A stretch of DNA of 64,000 nt, from positions 1-64,000 of the forward strand of contig JAFZWY010000054.1 in assembly GCA_017617125.1 (NCBI GenBank), written 5' to 3'. The notes beneath the pieces were generated by a model. The model saw only the letters and a list, made by a program, of their open reading frames with translations. It did not search any database and was not told the DNA's origin. The stretch comes from Bacteroidales bacterium (lineage in GTDB: Bacteria; Bacteroidota; Bacteroidia; Bacteroidales; ML635J-15). Positions 34,082 through 42,725 of the stretch are shown here, one piece after another. Made by a program: the position numbers and the translations under genes. The first letter of the stretch is position 1; each line of letters begins with the position of its first letter.

Positions 34082-35158
34082 ATGTTGCGTAAGATTTTAT
34101 GGATTCTGTCGATATTGGTCGTGATAGCAGTGTTGCTAAGCATTATTTCGGTATATGTTTCGCCTGCCGATGCGAAATGGATGTCGCTGTGTCCGTTTTT
34201 GCTGAAATATCTGCTTATTGGCCTTGCAGCGCTTGTGTTGGTTTGGCTGTTTGTTAACTACAAGGTTGCCATTCCCTTGGCAGTGCTTGCTTTTGTTGGT
34301 CTCAAGTTCTTTTCACACGAATATTCGTTCCGCGACAAGTCGCTCGACGACGAAGCCGACTTCAGGGTTATGTCGTACAATGTGAAGTGTTTCGGTATCC
34401 TTGATAAGAATTCCAATCTGTTGAGAGAAAAGGTGTTGGAGACGATTACCGCAGCCGATGCCGACATTGTGTGTCTGCAGGAGGCATATTGGGCCGAAAA
34501 AGCTTCCGATTTTCCTACTGTTGATGCTTTGTCAAAGAATTTGAATGCCGTTTCGGTGCAAAAGACTCAGCTGGCCAGTTTCAATCATGGCGTTGGCGGT
34601 TTGGCGGTAGTGTCGCGATACAAGGTGATAAACAAGTATTCGCATCCGTTCGATAGCACTGCAAATGGTTTCATGTATGTCGATATTTTGATGAAGAATG
34701 ATACTGTACGTTTGTATAATTGTCATTTACAGTCGATTATGATAAGCGATTCGGATGTGGAGATGAGCAGTCGCCGCGAAGGTTTTAATCGGGAAAACAC
34801 AGAGAAGGCTAAGAATCTGTATTTGAAATTTTCGGAGGCGTCGGCAAGGCGTGCCCTTCAGGTTGATATGGTTGTGTCTACTCTCGACACTTGCCCGTAT
34901 CCTGTGATTTTGTGTGGCGATTTCAACGATGTGCCTTTGAGTTATACTTGCTTCAGCATATTGGCTTCGGGCGAACGTCTTCACGATACATTTATGGAGC
35001 GTGGCGACGGCAATGGTCGCACATTTTCAATCGCAGGTGTCGATTTTCGAATCGACTACATAATGCATTCAAACGTATTCAAATGCTTGAGACACAAGGT
35101 CCTCAATTTCAATATTGCTAATGATCATTATCCTGTAGCAGCGGACTTTAAAAGTTAA
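34082..35158 (+). CDS. Membrane-anchored endonuclease/exonuclease/phosphatase (EEP) family protein
   Basis: The 358-residue product has two or three N-terminal membrane segments (1-80) followed by an EEP domain. Catalytic landmarks are MSYNVKCF, CLQEAYW, YNCHLQS, CGDFNDVPLS, RIDYIM and NDHYPVAADF, covering the metal-binding Asn, Glu, His, Asp and the final His. Members hydrolyse phosphodiesters in DNA, lipids or inositol phosphates, and the substrate cannot be told here. It is the last gene of the mutL operon, starting 4 bases after the second rhomboid gene. Confidence 0.9.
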   Translation: MLRKILWILSILVVIAVLLSIISVYVSPADAKWMSLCPFLLKYLLIGLAALVLVWLFVNYKVAIPLAVLAFVGLKFFSHEYSFRDKSLDDEADFRVMSYNVKCFGILDKNSNLLREKVLETITAADADIVCLQEAYWAEKASDFPTVDALSKNLNAVSVQKTQLASFNHGVGGLAVVSRYKVINKYSHPFDSTANGFMYVDILMKNDTVRLYNCHLQSIMISDSDVEMSSRREGFNRENTEKAKNLYLKFSEASARRALQVDMVVSTLDTCPYPVILCGDFNDVPLSYTCFSILASGERLHDTFMERGDGNGRTFSIAGVDFRIDYIMHSNVFKCLRHKVLNFNIANDHYPVAADFKS

Positions 35159-35290
35159 AAGTTGAAAGTTAAAAGTTAAAAGTTGTCCTTCGACAGGCTC
35201 ACTTCGACCCTTCGACACCCTTCGACAGCCCTTCGACTTACCCTTCGGCTAACGCTCAGGGAGCGTCTCAGGGAGCGAAGCTCAGTGCGC
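35153..35290. repeat. Tandem low-complexity repeats
   Basis: Several AGTTAAA/AGTTGAA units (about 35153-35185) are followed by five copies of CTTCGAC (35188-35237) and two of CTCAGGGAGCG. This fills most of the 180-base gap behind the EEP gene. AACTTTTAACT units in reverse sense recur at 38203-38240. Such CTTCGACaggCTCAG blocks are typical dispersed repeats and are non-coding. Confidence 0.7.
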
Positions 35291-35338
35291 CGCAGGAACC
35301 AAAGTTGAACGGCTATTAATGCCTAAATAATGCTGGTA

Positions 35339-35914
35339 TTATTCCGAATCTACCCATTTGACTTCATTATTGTTATAATTATAATACCGCCATTGGTGCC
35401 TTTCGCTATCATACTCAAAATCGTACCAATTATTCTTATAGAGTCTAAAAGTCCACCACATAATCGGTTCATTTATTTCCACAAAATCTGTATACTCATA
35501 TTTTATGTTCAATCTTTCAAACTCATCAGTTCTTTTGAAGAAAAGACTTGCATCATATCCATATATTACAAACAACTTGTTGCGATAATAGAGGCATCCA
35601 TAGTGCAACATAGATTCAGTCCAATCATCTAAATAGTCAGAAACATCAATGTACATTTCAAGAATATTGATATTTTTATTTTCTCGTATTATTACCAAAA
35701 AAAAGTTAGAGTCATTAAGATAGTTGTTAATCTTATCTTCTTGCACAATACTATCAAAAATCCTTTCTACTATTGAATCAGTAAATTCTAAAACAGGACT
35801 TATAACAATAGAATCTACAACCCTATATTCAATCACTAATGTATCACCTTTCGCTTGTGAAAACGCGTGAGTAGCGAATGAGAAAAATAATATGAAAATA
35901 AATACTCGTTTCAT
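35339..35914 (-). CDS. Secreted protein of unknown function
   Basis: This protein of about 191 residues has a signal peptide (MKRVFIFILFFSFATHAFSQ). It is AT-rich and acidic, with many aromatic residues near the C-terminus (WWTFRLYKNNWYDFEY). No family was recognised. An ATG one codon earlier (35917) is equally possible. It lies 20 bases after the 337-residue gene on the same strand and is probably its operon partner. Confidence 0.65.
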   Translation of the reverse strand: MKRVFIFILFFSFATHAFSQAKGDTLVIEYRVVDSIVISPVLEFTDSIVERIFDSIVQEDKINNYLNDSNFFLVIIRENKNINILEMYIDVSDYLDDWTESMLHYGCLYYRNKLFVIYGYDASLFFKRTDEFERLNIKYEYTDFVEINEPIMWWTFRLYKNNWYDFEYDSERHQWRYYNYNNNEVKWVDSE

Positions 35915-35937
35915 CATATTGCTCGGTTATTTGTCAG

Positions 35938-36951
35938 TTAAGGTTCTACAGCCCAGTTTCTGTGGGTTCGAAAATATGGATATTCTCTAGATGCTTCGGT
36001 CCCGTCATAGAGTATATAATATAGCCCATTCAAGTTCGGTGTTCCGTAAAAATTAACATTACTGTTGTCTGTTTTTATTTTAATGGTTTTATTGTTAACA
36101 TTTATGTTAAACTGTTTTGCAGGATCTCCACCGCATACAATATAATCTGATTTATCAGAATCTGGAATAATGTCGCAGTCAAGATAAGGGACTAAAAAGA
36201 ACTTATATGTATCGCCTTCTTTTATTTTACATTTATTGCTGGCATTGTTGTTTCTCGACAATATTGTAAACACATTCTTCTTATCATCAATCCCATATAT
36301 TACATATACATTTTTTATTTTGCATATTCTTGTAATTATGAGTTCTTTAGTCCTTTTTTCTGCATATTTTATATTGTCTCCCTCGCGGTGTCCTTCCGAA
36401 AGAATGCCGCGTTTTAGCCTTTTTAGCTTGTTATTATTGATAATGTAGCTCAAATAGTCAGCCAAGCCGTCCCGACGCATATCCTGTTCTTGTTGTCGGC
36501 ATGAGAAAAATCTCCCGTTTTCGGAACGAATACTGTCAAATAAATCAATCTTATCCAAGCAATATCCATAATTCTCCATTCTGTCGGCTATAATGCATAC
36601 GTTGTTTATATAAAAATATCCTTTAGCCTTATTGGAGCAACATGTAACTTCTGAATTGCAATTTGTATTGTTTATGAGAAACAAAACTATGGGGTGTTCT
36701 CTATACTTTATTGAATTGATTTTCTTGGTCTTATATTCATTAGATTCTGCTGCTGTCAAAACTAATGTGCCGCTATTTATGTTATTCTTTTTGAGTTGTT
36801 CGGCTATGTTTTGATATAAATCATGGTTCTTTATTGACAATTCCGGAAGGAATATGCTATCGGCTTGTGCGTGTAGTTTGTTGTACGACGTAAACGCAAA
36901 TAGTAATGCGCATAAATTGACAATAAGTAATATGTTTCCGATTCCCTTCAT
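35938..36951 (-). CDS. Secreted protein of unknown function
   Basis: The 337-residue product has a signal peptide (MKGIGNILLIVNLCALLFAF, cleaved after LHA). It is asparagine-, lysine- and cysteine-rich (CNSEVTCC, CCSNKAKG), with a base composition lower in GC than the neighbours. No domain was recognised. The ATG at 36951 is preferred over 36963, because the longer start would overlap the -7 box. It heads a two-gene unit with the gene at 35339-35914. Confidence 0.65.
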   Translation of the reverse strand: MKGIGNILLIVNLCALLFAFTSYNKLHAQADSIFLPELSIKNHDLYQNIAEQLKKNNINSGTLVLTAAESNEYKTKKINSIKYREHPIVLFLINNTNCNSEVTCCSNKAKGYFYINNVCIIADRMENYGYCLDKIDLFDSIRSENGRFFSCRQQEQDMRRDGLADYLSYIINNNKLKRLKRGILSEGHREGDNIKYAEKRTKELIITRICKIKNVYVIYGIDDKKNVFTILSRNNNASNKCKIKEGDTYKFFLVPYLDCDIIPDSDKSDYIVCGGDPAKQFNINVNNKTIKIKTDNSNVNFYGTPNLNGLYYILYDGTEASREYPYFRTHRNWAVEP

Positions 36952-36960
36952 ATGTGAGGA

Positions 36961-36993
36961 CAAATATAGAAAAAAATATTATTTGACTGCAAA
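36961..36993 (-). promoter_or_regulatory. Promoter of the two-gene unknown unit
   Basis: On the minus strand TTTG (36990-36993) is followed after 21 bases by TATATTTG (36961-36968). The inferred start is only a few bases before the ATG at 36951. Confidence 0.65.
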
Positions 36994-37078
36994 TAATGCG
37001 AAAAATTCGCAGTAATTATTCTTGCTCGTCTGTGCCTATCAGCCAGCAAAGCTTTCCGCCTGTTAGTCCGTTAGCCTG

Positions 37079-37990
37079 TTATCCGTTTGTCAGTTCTGCG
37101 AAGACTTCCTCTATACTCTTTTCCTTTTCCTGCATGTTAAGGACGGCAAGTCCCTTTTGCACTGCAAGGTTGAAGACGGCTTTGCGGATGTCGTTGTCTT
37201 TGCTGAATTCGATTGCAAATCGGGTGGGGGATTGCTTGCGGACGTTCCTGATGCCTTTTATCTGTGCAAAATCCTTTTCGGTAAGTTCTCCGTCAAGTTC
37301 GATAAGCAGGGTGGAAATTGAATCGCCGTTGAGGTGGGCAAAATCTTCGGCCTTGTCGTTGGCGAGAAGCACACCCTTCTTTATCAGTAAGATGCGGTCG
37401 CAGATGGCTTCCACTTCCTGCATTATGTGAGTCGAAAGTATGACAGTCTTCTCTTTGCCGAGGTTCTTTATCAAGTTTCTTATTTCTATAATCTGGTTGG
37501 GGTCGAGTCCCGATGTAGGCTCGTCGAGTATAAGCACTTCTGGATCGTGTATGATTGCCTGTGCCAGACCGACGCGCTGTTTGTAACCTTTCGACAAGGT
37601 GCCGATTTTCTTGTTAATCTCGGGGGCAAGGCCAGTGAGCGCTACAACTTCATCAATTCTTGCCTTTTTGTTCTTGATGCCATAAATGCCGGCTACAAAC
37701 TCAAGGCATTCAACGATGTACATATCGAAGTAAAGCGGATTCTGCTCTGGCAGATAGCCGAGTTTCTTGCGGATTTCAATCGGGTCTTCGAGGATATTCT
37801 TTCCGTTTATAAAAACGTCGCCTTCGGTGGCTGGAATGTAGCCCGTGATTATTTTCATCAGCGTTGACTTGCCGGCACCGTTTGGACCAAGAAATCCTAC
37901 AATCTCACCATTGTTGATGTCAAAACTCACATTGTCAAGCGCTTTCTGTTCGCCGAAAACCTTTGTTATATTCCTTACTTCGATAGACAT
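37079..37990 (-). CDS. gldA: ABC transporter ATP-binding protein GldA
   Basis: This 303-residue ATPase matches the gliding-motility ABC subunit GldA along its length. Walker A is GPNGAGKST (35-43), the Q-loop is YLPEQNPLY, the signature is LSKGYKQRVGLAQ, Walker B is LILDEP, and the H-loop STH follows. A C-terminal extension of about 80 residues (220-303) is typical. In Flavobacterium GldA works with GldF and GldG, which are not adjacent here. GldA is also common in non-gliding Bacteroidales, so motility should not be assumed. Confidence 0.88.
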   Translation of the reverse strand: MSIEVRNITKVFGEQKALDNVSFDINNGEIVGFLGPNGAGKSTLMKIITGYIPATEGDVFINGKNILEDPIEIRKKLGYLPEQNPLYFDMYIVECLEFVAGIYGIKNKKARIDEVVALTGLAPEINKKIGTLSKGYKQRVGLAQAIIHDPEVLILDEPTSGLDPNQIIEIRNLIKNLGKEKTVILSTHIMQEVEAICDRILLIKKGVLLANDKAEDFAHLNGDSISTLLIELDGELTEKDFAQIKGIRNVRKQSPTRFAIEFSKDNDIRKAVFNLAVQKGLAVLNMQEKEKSIEEVFAELTNG

Positions 37991-38070
37991 GTCAGTGTGT
38001 TTTTAAGGTCGCAAAAATAACAAAATTTGTGACTATCGGCAATATCAAAACTGAAATAGGTTGGTATTTA

Positions 38071-38108
38071 ATGCTGTAGCGACGAGGGGCGTCTCGTCGC
38101 TACTGCAT
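38071..38108. repeat. GTAG-foot hairpin
   Basis: GTAGCGACGAG-GGGCGT-CTCGTCGCTAC is a perfect 11-base stem that extends to 16 bases with one mismatch. It is one of two REP-like hairpins in the 250-base gap 37991-38241. Confidence 0.7.
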
Positions 38109-38167
38109 TATTAATTATTGTATTTTGTTTGGGTCGTTTGTCGTTATACGCTTTGTCAGTCGTTGCT

Positions 38168-38200
38168 CGCGTAGTTAGTCGTTGCGCGCAACGACTCTAC
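38168..38200. repeat. GTAG-foot hairpin, AGTCGTTGC type
   Basis: GTAG, TT, then the palindrome AGTCGTTGCGCGCAACGACT, then CTAC. The same type recurs at 42695-42717, 54434-54459 and 59221-59247. Confidence 0.7.
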
Positions 38201-38202
38201 AA

Positions 38203-38240
38203 CTTTCAACTCTTAACTTTTAACTATCAACTTTCAACTG
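38203..38240. repeat. Short AACTTTTAACT-type repeats
   Basis: Several AACTTTCAACT/AACTTTTAACT units lie between the hairpin and the end of the SGNH-PCMD gene. They are the reverse complement of the units at 35153-35185. Confidence 0.55.
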
Positions 38241-38241
38241 A

Positions 38242-39963
38242 TTAATACTCCAGCTTTATATTGTCCACCCATAGTGTGTTGCCTATTGTTCCCGAGAATG
38301 CTTCCTGGCACGATACGCTTATCAGCATTATTGCGTGTGTAACTGGCGTATCCTCGTCGCCCCAGCCAACTTCTTGGATCTCAACATTCTTGCCTTTGCT
38401 GTTTATGGTGTATAGGTTGTCCTTCTTAGGTCCAAGATTCATATATGGCTTGTAATTGGGCGATTTTCTTGCGTCACCATAGATTACAGGAATGCGAAAT
38501 CCGTTAACCCAGTCGCTTGTCGGGTTGCTGATGTGGTAAATGGCTGTACCTACGCGCTTTGCATAGACATTTCCTTTCTCGTCTTCCCAGCGGTTCTGCA
38601 GGATGAAGACGATTTCGTGCTCGTCGTTTCCCGGTCGGACCGACGATGATAAAGTCTTGCAGGTGGTAATTGTGCCTTTGTGTGGCATTGCCGACTTGTA
38701 GTCGAGGATGAGGGCCTTCGGCTTGTTGGTAAACGGTACGCCCCATCTCATCTTGCTGTATGGATTGTCGGTGCCAGTGACTGGTTCGTGGGCTTTGCCC
38801 CAATAAATTGTTCCTGTGGCAAGTACCTTTATATTTATGATGCCAATTACCTTGCATTCGGCATATTCGGTGGTAAGTTTTGCGCAGTAGCCGTTGCCAC
38901 GCTTTTCGGGATACACAGTATTGCTGGTCTTCGAGATGCCTGCAACTTTGGCGTATGTGTTCGAAGATCCCCATATCGACTTGATGTTCAGTGCTTTGTT
39001 TTCGCGGATGGTGTCACGTGGACCAATGGCGTATATACGTTTGGTGTTTCCGCCAATCACCAGCGATTCTTCAATGTCGCGTACTGTCCAGCTTTCGAAG
39101 TCGCCGTACTGGACTTTCTTGTATGTCTGTGCGCTGATTGGTAGTATGTTGGATAAAAGTAGGAACGCTACGAAAAGCGCTCCTACTATTGTGGCGCAAA
39201 ATTTTGCGCCCTTACTATTGGATATGCTGTGTCTAGTAGATTCGTTGTCCATTGGAATGTAATTTTTTGCGATCCTGTATATATGTTCTGCTATGATTTC
39301 CTGTCCCCTTTGGTTTGGGTGTATCCCGTCGCTGCAGAAGAGCGGACGGTAGTCACGCTGGTCGATGAAAGGCTTGTAGATGTTTATCAGTTCAACGTTC
39401 TCGCTGCATGCAATTTTAATAATTTCCTGGTTGTACATTTCGTGCCAAAGTCCGATGACTTCTATGCTGTCGTAGAGCCAGCCATTTATGTTAGCTACCT
39501 GCGTGTCGTTCATCCCGTTTGTAAAATGGCGGAAATATGCCTTTGCATCGATGGGCGGCATTGTAAGCATAATGATTTTTGCTCCCGTTGCCTTGAGCTT
39601 GCGAATTACGCGAAGGTAGGTTTCGCTGAATTCCGATAGCGGTGTTCTCGCAATGTGCTCTGCCTTAGGCGTATCGGCAATTTCGGTCCAGATTTTGTCG
39701 CAGTCGTTGCCGCCAAATTCGAGAAGAACGATGTCGTTCTCCGAAATTTTTTGAATATGCTTGTCTATTATCTTTTCTCCTGTAGTTATTGTGCAGCCGA
39801 ACTTTCCAAGATTGTAGGCTTCGATTCCAAATTTGCGGCTGCATATATCAACAGCGTTATTATCTGAGATTTTGTATTTGAGACGACCATTGTCGTATTC
39901 TGAAATTATACCTTTTATTATTGAGTCGCCGAACGCGAATATTTTTTGACTTTTCATTCCCAT
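38242..39963 (-). CDS. Chimeric SGNH hydrolase / PCMD-domain protein
   Basis: One frame of 573 residues contains two unrelated parts. Residues 1-230 are an SGNH (GDSL) hydrolase with FGDSI (S14), FGGNDC and DGIHPN. From about 255 a new hydrophobic signal-like segment (ATIVGALFVAFLLLSNILPI, ending SAQ) leads into a PCMD-type beta domain to the end (YGDFESW...GTLWVDNIKLEY). PCMD proteins are usually exported on their own. The join is encoded by two palindromes at 39158-39210. Either this is a true fusion, anchored in the membrane with the SGNH part inside, or two former genes were joined by repeat insertion. An ATG at codon 3 is also a possible start. Confidence 0.75.
   Translation of the reverse strand: MGMKSQKIFAFGDSIIKGIISEYDNGRLKYKISDNNAVDICSRKFGIEAYNLGKFGCTITTGEKIIDKHIQKISENDIVLLEFGGNDCDKIWTEIADTPKAEHIARTPLSEFSETYLRVIRKLKATGAKIIMLTMPPIDAKAYFRHFTNGMNDTQVANINGWLYDSIEVIGLWHEMYNQEIIKIACSENVELINIYKPFIDQRDYRPLFCSDGIHPNQRGQEIIAEHIYRIAKNYIPMDNESTRHSISNSKGAKFCATIVGALFVAFLLLSNILPISAQTYKKVQYGDFESWTVRDIEESLVIGGNTKRIYAIGPRDTIRENKALNIKSIWGSSNTYAKVAGISKTSNTVYPEKRGNGYCAKLTTEYAECKVIGIINIKVLATGTIYWGKAHEPVTGTDNPYSKMRWGVPFTNKPKALILDYKSAMPHKGTITTCKTLSSSVRPGNDEHEIVFILQNRWEDEKGNVYAKRVGTAIYHISNPTSDWVNGFRIPVIYGDARKSPNYKPYMNLGPKKDNLYTINSKGKNVEIQEVGWGDEDTPVTHAIMLISVSCQEAFSGTIGNTLWVDNIKLEY
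39158..39210. repeat. Two palindromes inside the SGNH-PCMD gene
   Basis: AGTAGGAACGCT/AGCGCTCCTACT (39158-39187, one mismatch, with a GTAG foot) is followed by GGCGCAAAATTTTGCGCC (39193-39210). The first encodes much of the hydrophobic segment at the domain join. The second shares its core with the palindrome at 4719-4738. Confidence 0.7.
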
Positions 39964-40061
39964 AATATTTCGTTTTATTTTGTTGCAAAACTACGTCTGA
40001 TTTTTGAATTGAAAATTTTATGTGATTATGGATGTCAGTTATTGACAAAATCTGTATTTTT

Positions 40062-40114
40062 GTGACGAAAATTAAAATGTAGTGACGAATTATATGTAAT
40101 TTGAATTTCGTCAC
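40062..40114. promoter_or_regulatory. GTGACGAA repeats upstream of the LytTR gene
   Basis: Direct copies at 40062-40070 and 40082-40090 lie exactly 20 bases apart (two helical turns). An inverted copy is at 40107-40114 and a partial one, TGACGAAAAT, overlaps the start codon. Regularly spaced direct repeats are the usual form of LytTR binding sites, so autoregulation is plausible. Confidence 0.5.
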
Positions 40115-40144
40115 ACTAAAATTTGGGACTAAATTCTAATAATA

Positions 40145-40945
40145 ATGACGAAAATTTCAGATAGGTTCTTGTCGTTCCGGGTCCAGATGGCATATCTGTT
40201 TGGACTGTCAGGATTCTTTATTGGATTTGTATTTCTGTACCGTCCGGTTCAGATTGTCGAATTTTTCGATATGGGACGCGGGATAATGGCGTTCAATACC
40301 ACTATGCTGTTTTGCATATTGTTTGGCGTGCTGCTTATTTCGCGCTTGCTGCTATATGTGCTACGACGTTTGTTTGTGCCTACATGGCTGGCATATTCTC
40401 TGTGGATATTCGGCGAAGTCCTTGTGGCATCCCTGTTTATGGCGTTGTATGTGACGCTGATGTACCATGGCGAATATCCTTACTTTGATGTAGTGGGACT
40501 ATGTATGTTTATTAATTTAATTGTGCTGTCGTTGCCCTACGTGATAATTTCGTTGTCGGTGGTGGCATCGGAGGCAAATGATGTTAACGAGCCGTCTGAG
40601 GGCGGTCTTATCCGTTTCCACGACAATACGCAGAAACTTAAGCTGGTTGTGGCTGCCGATGCTGTCATGTACGTAAAGGCAGAAGAAAATTATGTCAGGA
40701 TTAAGTATCTTGAAAATGGTATGATTAAAGATTATGTGCTTCGTAATACAATGAAGTCGCTCGAGCCGACGTTGCAAAAGTACGGCATGGTTCGCTGTCA
40801 GCGTTCATTTTTTGTAAACCCTAAGCATGTCAAGGTTTTACGCAAGGATAAGCTTGGAGTTGTAGTCGCAGAACTGAATGTGAACGGTGCCGATACTATA
40901 CCGATTTCGCCGAAATATTACGATGCTCTTGAAAGAATGCTGTAA
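40145..40945 (+). CDS. Membrane-bound LytTR family transcription regulator
   Basis: The 266-residue protein has four membrane segments in residues 1-140 and a C-terminal LytTR DNA-binding domain (about 160-266). Its landmarks are DAVMYVKAEENYVRI, LRNTMKSLE and RCQRSFFVNPKHV. No receiver domain or histidine kinase partner is present, so it probably senses a membrane signal directly. It is first in an operon with a dehydrogenase, a DUF2797 protein and recX. Repeats before its start suggest autoregulation. Confidence 0.88.
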   Translation: MTKISDRFLSFRVQMAYLFGLSGFFIGFVFLYRPVQIVEFFDMGRGIMAFNTTMLFCILFGVLLISRLLLYVLRRLFVPTWLAYSLWIFGEVLVASLFMALYVTLMYHGEYPYFDVVGLCMFINLIVLSLPYVIISLSVVASEANDVNEPSEGGLIRFHDNTQKLKLVVAADAVMYVKAEENYVRIKYLENGMIKDYVLRNTMKSLEPTLQKYGMVRCQRSFFVNPKHVKVLRKDKLGVVVAELNVNGADTIPISPKYYDALERML

Positions 40946-40956
40946 ATCAGAAGAAT

Positions 40957-41898
40957 ATGCCACAGAAAGTTCTTATAATAGATGATGTCCATACAATAAT
41001 AACCGATGGATTGAAAAATGCTGGTTTCGAGGTTGTTGATGCTACCGGCTGGAACCGTGAACGAATAATTTCAGAGGTTGGCGATGCCTTTGGCATTGTG
41101 TTGCGCAGTCGCATAAACATTGACCGTGAGTTTGTAGATGCTGCGAAATCTCTTCGCTATGTTGCGCGTGTAGGTGCCGGCATGGAAACCATCGATGTTG
41201 AATATTGCGAAGCTAAGGGAATAAGATGCCTCAATTCTCCCGAAGGAAACCGCGATGCTGTTGGCGAACATACGGTAGGGATGCTTTTGTCGCTGCTAAA
41301 CAACCTAAATCGTGCCGACCGTCAGGTGAAGGCTGGCGAGTGGAAGCGCGAGATGAACCGTGGTCGCGAACTTGGTTTTCGTACTGTGGGAATTATCGGC
41401 TACGGAAATATGGGCTCGTCGTTTGCTCGCAAATTGTCGGGTTTTGGTTGCAAGGTGCTTGCTTACGATAAGTATAAGAAAAACTATTCGGACGACTATG
41501 CTCAAGAAGTTTCGCTAGATGAGATTTTTGCAAATGCCGATGTGCTGAGCTTGCATGTCCCGCTTACTGCCGAGACTAAGTATATGGTTGACGCTGAGTT
41601 TTTTGCACGTTTCAAAAATCCGTTTGTCTTGCTCAATGCTTCGCGCGGACCAGTGGTAAAGACTTCGGCATTGGTAGATGCTTTGAAGTCGGGAAAGGTT
41701 GTTGCTGCTGGACTGGATGTCATTGAGTACGAGGAAACTTCGTTCGAGACAACCAAAAAGATGACCGACAATCCCGATTTCCGCTATCTTGCGCAGTGCG
41801 ACAATGTTATAATGTCGCCGCATATCGCTGGCTGGACTATCGAGTCGAAGATAAAGCTGGCTCAGGTACTATTGGATAAAATCTTGATGGTTAAATAA
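40957..41898 (+). CDS. D-2-hydroxyacid dehydrogenase, phosphoglycerate dehydrogenase-like
   Basis: This 313-residue NAD-dependent enzyme is similar to the catalytic and nucleotide domains of SerA. Features are VARVGAGMETIDVEY, the Rossmann loop GIIGYGNMG (145-153), NASRGPVV with the catalytic arginine, the glutamate in GLDVIEYEE and the histidine in SPHIAGWT. It lacks the C-terminal ACT domain of long SerA forms. It could perform the first step of serine synthesis or act on another 2-hydroxyacid. It lies 11 bases after the LytTR gene. Confidence 0.87.
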   Translation: MPQKVLIIDDVHTIITDGLKNAGFEVVDATGWNRERIISEVGDAFGIVLRSRINIDREFVDAAKSLRYVARVGAGMETIDVEYCEAKGIRCLNSPEGNRDAVGEHTVGMLLSLLNNLNRADRQVKAGEWKREMNRGRELGFRTVGIIGYGNMGSSFARKLSGFGCKVLAYDKYKKNYSDDYAQEVSLDEIFANADVLSLHVPLTAETKYMVDAEFFARFKNPFVLLNASRGPVVKTSALVDALKSGKVVAAGLDVIEYEETSFETTKKMTDNPDFRYLAQCDNVIMSPHIAGWTIESKIKLAQVLLDKILMVK

Positions 41899-41900
41899 TT

Positions 41901-42698
41901 ATGACAGTCGACTTTAACCTATCGAAGATGCGTAGCGAATATGGTTTTCCAGTCCGCTATTTCCTTCTTGCCGATGATACAGAAATCGATATGAATGCAT
42001 TGATAGGTAAGCATTTGTCGATAGAATATCTGCACGAGATAAATTGTGTGTCGTGTGGAAAGCGTACTTCGAAAAGCTATATGAACGGGCATTGCTACGA
42101 TTGCTACACCACCTTGCCAGAATGCGACGAGGGTGTTTTCAATCCCGAAAAGGATATGTCGCACCTTGGAATCTCGCGCGATATGGAATGGTCGAAGAAA
42201 TATTCGCTTATTGACCACTATGTTTACCTTGCCTACACTGGCGATTTGAAGGTTGGCGTTACACGTTACAACCAGATTCCTACGCGGTGGATTGACCAGG
42301 GCGCTGTTGCCGCTGTTCGCTTTGCAAAGACACCAAACCGCAATCTTGCAGGACAGATAGAGGTCGAGATGAAAAAACACATTGCTGACAAGACCAACTG
42401 GCGGCGTATGCTTTTGTTTTCACAGCCTAACATCGATTTGGTTGAACGGAAAAAGGCTCTGTTGTCATTGTTGCCAGACGATTTGCGCATATACGAGTCG
42501 TACGACGATTCGATTGTGGAAATTATGTATCCGTATCAGAATACCGTTGCCAACCTCAAGTCTGTTTCGCTCGACATGTACGATCGTATCGAAGGCGTTC
42601 TGGCTGGCATCAAGGGACAATATCTGATTTTCGACAATGGCATAGCCTTCAATGTGCGCAGCCATTCTGGATATAAGGTAAAATTGGAAATTTTGTAG
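41901..42698 (+). CDS. DUF2797 protein with a zinc-ribbon
   Basis: The 265-residue protein has paired cysteines CVSC and CYDC near residues 50-70, a zinc-ribbon-like element. The family core VYLAYTGDLKVGVTRYNQIPTRWIDQGA is followed by AGQIEVEMKKHIADKTNWRRML, typical of DUF2797. The function is unknown. It begins 2 bases after the dehydrogenase gene. Its TAG stop lies in the GTAG foot of a REP-like hairpin (42695-42717). Confidence 0.85.
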   Translation: MTVDFNLSKMRSEYGFPVRYFLLADDTEIDMNALIGKHLSIEYLHEINCVSCGKRTSKSYMNGHCYDCYTTLPECDEGVFNPEKDMSHLGISRDMEWSKKYSLIDHYVYLAYTGDLKVGVTRYNQIPTRWIDQGAVAAVRFAKTPNRNLAGQIEVEMKKHIADKTNWRRMLLFSQPNIDLVERKKALLSLLPDDLRIYESYDDSIVEIMYPYQNTVANLKSVSLDMYDRIEGVLAGIKGQYLIFDNGIAFNVRSHSGYKVKLEIL

Positions 42699-42717
42699 CA
42701 TCGTTGCGTGCAACGGT
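42695..42717 (+). repeat. GTAG-foot hairpin overlapping the DUF2797 stop codon
   Basis: GTAG, C, then ATCGTTGC-GT-GCAACGGT, then GCAC. It is a variant of the AGTCGTTGC hairpin type. The TAG in its foot is the stop codon of the preceding gene, and the hairpin separates it from recX. Confidence 0.6.
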
Positions 42718-42725
42718 GCACTAAA

